Under the pieces are notes generated by a model. It was not told the origin of the DNA. It did not search any database and saw nothing but the letters and a program-made list of their open reading frames with translations. 36,106 bases of DNA from Muribaculaceae bacterium (GTDB lineage Bacteria; Bacteroidota; Bacteroidia; Bacteroidales; Muribaculaceae): NCBI GenBank assembly GCA_022510505.1, contig JAFLTL010000022.1, positions 1 to 36,106 of the forward strand, written 5' to 3'. Shown in pieces: positions 30,981-36,106 of this stretch; the stretch's first letter is position 1; every line of letters starts with the position of its first letter. Made by a program: the position numbers and the translations under genes.

Positions 30981-31685
30981 ATGAATAATTATTTTCCTAA
31001 CAGCTACTCGTCACAGGCTTTGGACTCTCGAGTTAGTGATGTAATGAAAAAGGTCTATACCAAAATGTTCCTCGGACTGTTGCTTACAGCAGCTGTTGCA
31101 TGGATCATTGCAGTAGCAGCACCCCAATTCCAGGCAACGTTGATTCAGAACCGTTGGATTTATTGGGGACTTTTTATCGTTGAGATACTCCTTGTGATTG
31201 GAATTTCCGGTGGAGTTCGCAGAATGAACCCGGCCACAGCAACGGCATTATTCTATTTGTTTTCGATGGTAAACGGAGCCACTCTATCATTAATATTCGT
31301 GGCTTATTCGCTACCCTCGATATTTAAGACTTTCCTGATAACTGCCGGAACATTCGGTGCTATGAGCATATATGGCTATTTCACAGCCCGAGATTTGACC
31401 AAGATGGGAACATTTCTTTACATGGCTCTATGGGGACTCATCATCTGTCTAGTTGTAAACATCTTTTGGGCTAACAGCACATTGGAATGGATCATTTCCA
31501 TCGCAGGCGTATTGATTTTTATTGGATTGACAGCATGGGATACCCAGAAAATCAAGCAGATTGCAGCTGTTGCACCTCAGGACAGCGTTTCATCGTTGGC
31601 AACAATTGGCGCATTGACCCTTTATCTTGATTTCATCAATCTCTTCCTCTATCTATTGAGATTCTTCGGAAGTAGCCGTAATTAA
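30981..31685 (+). CDS. BAX inhibitor-1 / YccA family membrane protein
   Basis: A 234-residue multipass protein of the BI-1 (UPF0005) family, which includes the calcium-leak channel BsYetJ and the FtsH modulator YccA. Seven membrane helices can be drawn from about residue 28 to 230 (e.g. MFLGLLLTAAVAWIIAVAAP; WGLFIVEILLVIGISGGV). Conserved features are the long N-terminal cytoplasmic stretch, the MNPATATALFYLFSMVNGATLS helix pair and the C-terminal ALTLYLDFINLFLYLLRFFG, whose Asp belongs to the family's pH-sensing di-aspartyl pair. The gene lies between argS (24 nt) and cdd (23 nt), so all three are probably cotranscribed. The physiological role in Bacteroidales is not known to me. Confidence 0.92.
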   Translation: MNNYFPNSYSSQALDSRVSDVMKKVYTKMFLGLLLTAAVAWIIAVAAPQFQATLIQNRWIYWGLFIVEILLVIGISGGVRRMNPATATALFYLFSMVNGATLSLIFVAYSLPSIFKTFLITAGTFGAMSIYGYFTARDLTKMGTFLYMALWGLIICLVVNIFWANSTLEWIISIAGVLIFIGLTAWDTQKIKQIAAVAPQDSVSSLATIGALTLYLDFINLFLYLLRFFGSSRN

Positions 31686-31708
31686 ACCCGAATTCCACAT
31701 CTGTTTCC

Positions 31709-32185
31709 ATGAAACAAAGCGATATAGTTCTTCGCCTGATTGAATGTAGCATTGATGAACTCCCCGCAAAGGAACAAGAATTGGCACATCGCGCTATCGA
31801 GATGACAAATAACGCCTATACACCCTATAGTCATTTCAATGTAGGAGCTGCTATTCTTCTCGAAAACGGAGTGATTGTCGCCGGTGCCAATCAGGAAAAC
31901 GTCGCATTCCCTTCAGGTACATGTGCCGAAAGATCGGCTTGTTTCTACGCAGGAGCCAATTATCCCGACAGTCGATTTGTCACAATAGCCGTTGCTGCAA
32001 GAGAGGGCGACTCCAAAGAACTTGTGGAGAAGCCCATTAGTCCTTGTGGAGGATGTCGACAAGCTCTTCTGGAATATGAAATGATTGCAGGAAGGCCTGT
32101 GAAAGTAATTTTGATAGGACGAAAGAATGTTCTCGTTCTACCATCGGTTGCTTCTCTTCTTCCACTGGCGTTTACATCATTCTGA
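31709..32185 (+). CDS. cdd: Cytidine deaminase
   Basis: A 158-residue enzyme that converts cytidine or deoxycytidine to uridine in pyrimidine salvage. The zinc site is Cys72 with the catalytic Glu74 in TCAERSA, and Cys113/Cys116 in PCGGCRQ, all as in the short tetrameric (homotetramer, three-Cys) type. Substrate binding is indicated by YSHFNVGAA (40-48) and GANQENVAFPSG (59-70). There is no signal peptide and no membrane segment. The AraC-type regulator starts 5 nt after the stop. Confidence 0.95.
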   Translation: MKQSDIVLRLIECSIDELPAKEQELAHRAIEMTNNAYTPYSHFNVGAAILLENGVIVAGANQENVAFPSGTCAERSACFYAGANYPDSRFVTIAVAAREGDSKELVEKPISPCGGCRQALLEYEMIAGRPVKVILIGRKNVLVLPSVASLLPLAFTSF

Positions 32186-32190
32186 AGATC

Positions 32191-33072
32191 ATGAGACATG
32201 TCATGACTGAAATAACTCCTCTATCGGAGAAGGACTGCTTTTATTTAGTCGATCGAATAAAAATCGGATTTGATTATCCTCTTCATCAGCATGACGAATT
32301 TGAGCTGAATTTTGTAACAAATTGCGAAGGCGCTCGTCGAATAGTTGGAGATTCGGTTGAAGAAACCGGGATGTTTGACCTGGTCTTGGTTGGCAGTAAT
32401 CTTGAACACACTTGGGAACAACACAAATGCCTCAGTAACAACATGAGGGAGATTACAATTCAGTTTTCTCCTTCTTTGCTGAGCGATAATTTACTCGACA
32501 AGAATCAGCTCGTTTCATTTAAGTCTCTTTTTGAAAATGCGAAAGCCGGTATCGCGTTTGACACGCCATGCATATTAAAAGTTTACAGCCGTCTTGACGA
32601 GATAACAAAAATCCAACAAGGATTCTACAGGGTTCTGAAACTTTTGGAAATTCTTTTCGAATTGTCGATTGATAAAAATTATCGGCTGCTTAATCCAAAC
32701 AGAGATTCGAATTCTTCCTCTGTCGGGACATCTTCGAACAGCAGGATTCAAAAAATTGAAGATTACATCAAGCAAAACTACAAGGATCATTTGACTCTTG
32801 AGTCACTCGCTTCGATTGCCGGCATGTCCCCTACTTCTTTCAGCCGTTTTTTCAAGGAGAAGACCGGTCGTACCGTATCCGATTACATCATTGACATCAG
32901 ATTGGGTCATGCCACTAGGAAACTTGCAAATGACAAGGACCCTATTACAGAAGTTTGCTTTGACTGTGGATTCAACAACATTTCCAATTTCAACCGACTC
33001 TTCAAACGAAAAAAGGGGTGTACACCTCACGAGTTTCGCGACAACTACCGTAAAAACAAAATAATTGTCTAA
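32191..33072 (+). CDS. AraC-family transcriptional regulator with cupin sensor domain
   Basis: A 293-residue regulator. The N-terminal half (about 5-170) is a cupin-like ligand domain (PLHQHDEFELNFV, DLVLVGSNLEHTW). The C-terminal 100 residues (about 188-290) are the paired helix-turn-helix of AraC/XylS proteins: LTLESLASIAGMSPTSFSRF and the family signature DPITEVCFDCGFNNISNFNR, then LFKRKKGCTPHEFR. Such cupin-AraC proteins usually sense a carbohydrate and activate adjacent genes. The sialate O-acetylesterase gene begins 28 nt downstream and is the likely target, but no separate promoter is visible between them. ATG at 32191; ATG 32203 is an alternative. Confidence 0.9.
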   Translation: MRHVMTEITPLSEKDCFYLVDRIKIGFDYPLHQHDEFELNFVTNCEGARRIVGDSVEETGMFDLVLVGSNLEHTWEQHKCLSNNMREITIQFSPSLLSDNLLDKNQLVSFKSLFENAKAGIAFDTPCILKVYSRLDEITKIQQGFYRVLKLLEILFELSIDKNYRLLNPNRDSNSSSVGTSSNSRIQKIEDYIKQNYKDHLTLESLASIAGMSPTSFSRFFKEKTGRTVSDYIIDIRLGHATRKLANDKDPITEVCFDCGFNNISNFNRLFKRKKGCTPHEFRDNYRKNKIIV

Positions 33073-33100
33073 CATTCCTAAAATCAATAATTCTTTTATC

Positions 33101-34549
33101 ATGAAAAAACTTCTGCTGTTATCTCTTTCATTATTCACTTTATCAGCATCAGCTGAGATTGAATTACCCCAGATTATTGGAGACAACATGGTTCTTCAGC
33201 AGAATTCCGATGCCCTATTGTGGGGATGGGCAACGCCCGACAGTAAAATTCAAGTCACCACAGGTTGGAACAACAGAACCTATTCGACTACAACCGGTTC
33301 CAACGGACGATGGAATATCTCGGTTCCCACGCCCGAAGCTTCCTATACGCCCTATGATTTGGTAGTAAAGGGTGACGGATCCGACATCAAAATCAACAAC
33401 ATTTTGATAGGAGAAGTGTGGTTCTGTTCGGGACAGTCAAACATGGAGATGCCCCTGAGAGGTTTTGGATCACAACCCGTTGAAGGTGCAACCAAAGCGA
33501 TAGCCTATTCGGGACAAAACAAAGGGATAAGAGTGGCAACGGTTCCAAAGCTCCAATCCTACGAACCTCAGGAGAAAGTTCCGGGAAAATGGAAAGAGAG
33601 CAGTCCCGAAAATGCTCCCGAGTTCTCAGCTGTGGCGTATTTTTTTGCCGAAGCACTCAACAAGATTATCGACAAGCCGGTTGGAATAATCGTTTGTGCC
33701 TACGGAGGTTCGAAACTTGAAAGCTGGCTACCCGAATGGAAACTGGAAGAATACGGACCACTCTACGACATGAAGAAAGAAAAGGGAATGAAGGATGGAG
33801 AAATTGATTCATGGCATAGAGTCGGTGTTGAATACAATGCGATGCTTAAACCTCTCATCGGATACACAATCAAAGGGTTCCTTTGGAATCAGGGTGAGAG
33901 TAATGTTGGTCTGCACAATGACTATCCGGCTCACCAGGCCGATATGGTAGAACTTTGGCGAAATGAATGGGGAAACGATAATCTCCCTTTCTATTTCGTA
34001 GAGATTCCAGGTTGGAACTATGACAACCCCAATGGGACTTCAGCGGCTTTATTTCGTGAATCCCAACATAAAGCGGCTGAAATAACCCCCAATTGTGAAT
34101 TTGTTTCAACAGTTGACCTTGTTTATCCTTTTGAGGTTGACGATATCCACGCACGCCAAAAGAAACCCATTGGTGAACGTCTTGCTTTTTTGGCAGCTAC
34201 AAAAGACTATGATGTAAAAGGACTTCCTTGGCAATATCCCACTTTCAAATCGGTGGAACTGAATGGAAATACTGCGACCATTTTGTTTTCACAGCCTAAT
34301 TCCGGCTTGAATCCTTATAATGACATGCCGGGATTTGAAGTTGCCGGTGAAGACAGAGTTTTCTATCCCGCAAAGGCTCGTGAAGAGTGGGATTTCAAGG
34401 ACAATACCTTTAAAATCTATGTTTCGGCACCCGAGGTAAATGATATTAAATCGGTAAGGTATGCCTTTAAGAATTTCTATCCTGCTACAGTCAGGGATAT
34501 GCTTGGAATGCCTCTTGTTCCATTCCGCACCGACGACTGGGAAGAATAA
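33101..34549 (+). CDS. Secreted sialate O-acetylesterase (SGNH/GDSL-type)
   Basis: A 482-residue exported esterase. The signal peptide (1-18, ends SASA) is followed by a beta domain (about 20-105; LPQIIGDNMVLQQNSDALLWGWA is characteristic). The SGNH hydrolase core starts at VWFCSGQSNMEMP, with nucleophile Ser113 in GQSN; GESNVG is the internal Gly/Asn block. DDIHARQKKPIGERLA supplies the Asp348-x-His350 pair. Members remove acetyl groups from sialic acids or from acetylated plant glycans; the substrate here cannot be decided. Start: ATG at 33101 (the open frame begins with a TTG at 33065, without signal peptide). No sialidase is beside it. It may be controlled by the AraC-type gene just upstream. 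Confidence 0.9.
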   Translation: MKKLLLLSLSLFTLSASAEIELPQIIGDNMVLQQNSDALLWGWATPDSKIQVTTGWNNRTYSTTTGSNGRWNISVPTPEASYTPYDLVVKGDGSDIKINNILIGEVWFCSGQSNMEMPLRGFGSQPVEGATKAIAYSGQNKGIRVATVPKLQSYEPQEKVPGKWKESSPENAPEFSAVAYFFAEALNKIIDKPVGIIVCAYGGSKLESWLPEWKLEEYGPLYDMKKEKGMKDGEIDSWHRVGVEYNAMLKPLIGYTIKGFLWNQGESNVGLHNDYPAHQADMVELWRNEWGNDNLPFYFVEIPGWNYDNPNGTSAALFRESQHKAAEITPNCEFVSTVDLVYPFEVDDIHARQKKPIGERLAFLAATKDYDVKGLPWQYPTFKSVELNGNTATILFSQPNSGLNPYNDMPGFEVAGEDRVFYPAKAREEWDFKDNTFKIYVSAPEVNDIKSVRYAFKNFYPATVRDMLGMPLVPFRTDDWEE

Positions 34550-34566
34550 ATATTAAAGACAAATAA

Positions 34567-34603
34567 AAAAAGACTTCGATGTATATATCATCGAAGTCTT
34601 TTT
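34567..34603. terminator. Bidirectional terminator between the esterase and the porin genes
   Basis: AAAAGACTTCGATG, loop TATATAT, CATCGAAGTCTTTT: an 11-bp core stem plus A/T pairs, with T tracts on both strands, in the 59-bp gap between convergent genes. Confidence 0.9.
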
Positions 34604-34608
34604 ATTTC

Positions 34609-35892
34609 TTAGAAACTGAATTGAAGCATCGTTTGGATTCTGTTATCATGTCGGGATGCTCCACCACAGTCCACATGTCTTCCCCAATCCCACTCAAGTC
34701 CCCAACGGAATTGGGAAGTAATATTATAGAAGATATTAGCTGCAACGTATTGGCCATATCTATAATTGGATGTCCAGTCAGTTGCACCGTCATTTTTAGC
34801 ATAATTTCTAACCTGACTATAGGTGACAGTCGAGAAACAGCGATCTGACCAATTATATTGAAGTCCAAGATAGGCACCCCACATGGGAGTGGCTTCCAGT
34901 TCACCATTATTTTCTTCAACCGGTGTCAAATCAAGTCCTTGTTTCTGGAAATCACGGAAGTAACTTCCTATTCCTTTTCCATATGCACCCATATAATAAA
35001 CAATGAACCGCCTTCCAAGACCGAGTGTTCCACTGGCCTTAACTCCCCACCCGAAGACATTTTTCATCTTATCTTTTACTTCATTGTAATATTGAAGGTC
35101 ACGTCCAATCACAGCAATTCTCAAATTGGTTCGTGGATCGGTTTTAGAATTGAATTGTATATAGGCAGGGATATCAGGTATTCTTTGATTCACCGTATAA
35201 GTCTTTCCTCCGTTTGTAAAGCTCTTCTCTCCAATTTCTGCACCAACACCTAGTTCGATTCCGCTGTCAAATCGATGTATGAAGTCGATGAGAGGGACCG
35301 CCATATAATTGGATGAGTTAGGTCCGGCTTTATCGATAGTCGGTGCTACAGCCTTACCGTCGAAAAATAATGTCGTGTTATATCCGGCCACCAGTCCTCT
35401 ATAGGTCAAATAAGCATTATGAACACTTGGTGTATAACCTGAGCCCAATAGATCAACGTCAAAATAAAACCCTAATCGATTCTTACTGTTTGGCATAGCA
35501 ACAACATTAAAGAAAATATTGGTCTGCTGGCCGTTTACCTGGAACAATCCTCCATCTCCCGGTTTTGCAACAGGAATATCGACGGGTTTGAAAAAAGCTC
35601 CGTTATTGATTGGATTTGGAAAATCGAAACTTGCTGTTACTTTAGCAACTCCACCTATTCCAAGATAAAAACTTTCGTTTTTACCTACTATAGCAAATCT
35701 GGGTGCCCCGGGAATATCGAATTCTTTAGGTGCATTCTCAACAAATGCTCGATAGATTGCAGCAGAATCAATAGCATTTCCCATTAGAACTGTCACGTCT
35801 TTTGGTTCGTTCAGCTTGGCAGGATGATTCGACTGTCCACATACAGTTCCCACTGACAGTGTAACGACAAAGAGTAAGGCAGCATTTCTCAT
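34609..35892 (-). CDS. DcaP-like porin (outer-membrane beta-barrel)
   Basis: A 427-residue exported barrel. A signal peptide (about 1-19, ending VCG) is followed by a short helical stretch (SAAIYRAFVENAPKEF) and the typical opening FAIVGKNESFYLGIGGVAKV, TASFDF, the DcaP-type 'G x x x I G G x x' start of a trimeric porin. Alternating amphipathic strands run to a C-terminal Phe (IQTMLQFSF), the barrel-assembly signal. The substrate is unknown. No clear TAnnTTTG promoter was found in the 214 bp upstream, which are very AT-rich and contain a 10-bp inverted repeat overlapping the start codon. Neighbouring genes are not related. Confidence 0.78.
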   Translation of the reverse strand: MRNAALLFVVTLSVGTVCGQSNHPAKLNEPKDVTVLMGNAIDSAAIYRAFVENAPKEFDIPGAPRFAIVGKNESFYLGIGGVAKVTASFDFPNPINNGAFFKPVDIPVAKPGDGGLFQVNGQQTNIFFNVVAMPNSKNRLGFYFDVDLLGSGYTPSVHNAYLTYRGLVAGYNTTLFFDGKAVAPTIDKAGPNSSNYMAVPLIDFIHRFDSGIELGVGAEIGEKSFTNGGKTYTVNQRIPDIPAYIQFNSKTDPRTNLRIAVIGRDLQYYNEVKDKMKNVFGWGVKASGTLGLGRRFIVYYMGAYGKGIGSYFRDFQKQGLDLTPVEENNGELEATPMWGAYLGLQYNWSDRCFSTVTYSQVRNYAKNDGATDWTSNYRYGQYVAANIFYNITSQFRWGLEWDWGRHVDCGGASRHDNRIQTMLQFSF

Positions 35893-35961
35893 AATGTTAT
35901 AATTGAAATAGATTTTATTTTAAGATATATTTATGTTTATATAACATTTTTATAACATTAT
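35891..35961. repeat. Inverted and direct repeats upstream of the porin gene
   Basis: ATAATGTTAT (35891-35900, overlapping the porin ATG) is the exact inverse complement of ATAACATTAT (35952-35961). In addition TATAACAT occurs twice, 11 bp apart (35940-35947, 35951-35958). Such 11-bp spacing could be a protein-binding arrangement, but the DNA is AT-rich and chance is possible. Confidence 0.4.
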
Positions 35962-36053
35962 TGTTCACATCTAGTCTGCATACAAACAACCGAACGATAC
36001 AATAACACAGCAATATAACAACAAAAAAACAATGACACGACAACATTAACAAA

Positions 36054-36091
36054 CTAAAAATGCCCGACGGGCATATATCCCATCGGGCATT
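36054..36091 (-). terminator. Terminator of a minus-strand gene beyond the window
   Basis: On the minus strand AATGCCCGATGGG, loop ATATATG, CCCGTCGGGCATT is a 13-bp stem with one mismatch, followed by five T at 36058-36054. It would end a transcript entering from the right edge. The rest of 35962-36053 contains no gene that I can see. Confidence 0.8.
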
Positions 36092-36106
36092 CTCTTCTTA
36101 AAGGGG

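Noticed and set aside
662-32061. Frequent GTCGAC hexamers (at least 17 seen by eye)
   Set aside because: Most lie in coding sequence as Val-Asp codons or in TCGA-rich contexts; no spacing or orientation pattern suggests a functional site.
1-36106. CRISPR arrays, insertion sequences, integrase/attachment sites, toxin-antitoxin or defence genes
   Set aside because: No regularly spaced repeats, transposase or integrase motifs, or known defence domains are visible in any frame.

Overview
The window reads as ordinary chromosome of a member of the Bacteroidales (Bacteroidota). Four things point there: repeated TAnnTTTG-type -7 promoter boxes, few Shine-Dalgarno sequences, a TonB-dependent receptor with a carboxypeptidase-regulatory-like N-terminal domain, and family markers such as a DUF3078-type barrel, a Wzi-family barrel and a GlsA/GlsB glycine-lipid acyltransferase pair. 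A gut lineage such as Muribaculaceae is possible, but I cannot assign the family from sequence alone. I see no phage, transposon, CRISPR array or integrated element. The longest gene-free stretch is about 250 bp.

Layout. 1-52: 5' part of a tRNA-Asn gene (minus strand), cut by the window edge. 176-2443 (minus): a secreted esterase followed by rmuC. 2482-4331 (minus): rpsA with its terminator. rpsA shares a very tight divergent promoter region with meaB-mutS (plus, 4485-8192). 8197-12012 (minus): a four-gene unit, glsA-glsB-wzi-like barrel-lipocalin-like lipoprotein, with gaps of at most 1 nt. It diverges from rsmD (plus), whose transcript appears close to leaderless. 12698-17459 (minus): a TonB-dependent receptor and a large lipoprotein with internally duplicated domains, probably a nutrient-uptake pair.

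17709-23851 (plus): seven tightly spaced genes. Three are envelope proteins (a DUF3078-like barrel and two small exported proteins). They are followed by a HAD phosphatase, ribF, a sirtuin that lacks zinc-ribbon cysteines, and cardiolipin synthase. 23856-25062 (minus): a Yip1-like membrane protein, smpB, and a small one-helix membrane protein of about 45 residues. 25155-28325 (minus): pepD and an OmpA-like/TPR lipoprotein. 28460-29059 (plus): a Skp/OmpH-like lipoprotein. 29166-34549 (plus): argS, a BAX-inhibitor-1-like membrane protein, cytidine deaminase, an AraC-type regulator and a sialate O-acetylesterase. 34609-35892 (minus): a DcaP-like porin. The window ends with a terminator belonging to a minus-strand gene outside it.

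Most genes are housekeeping. The less familiar content is in the envelope: the glsAB-wzi-lipoprotein operon, the receptor/lipoprotein pair, the 17.7-20.2 kb exported trio and the tiny membrane protein. No obviously new defence or mobile system is visible.
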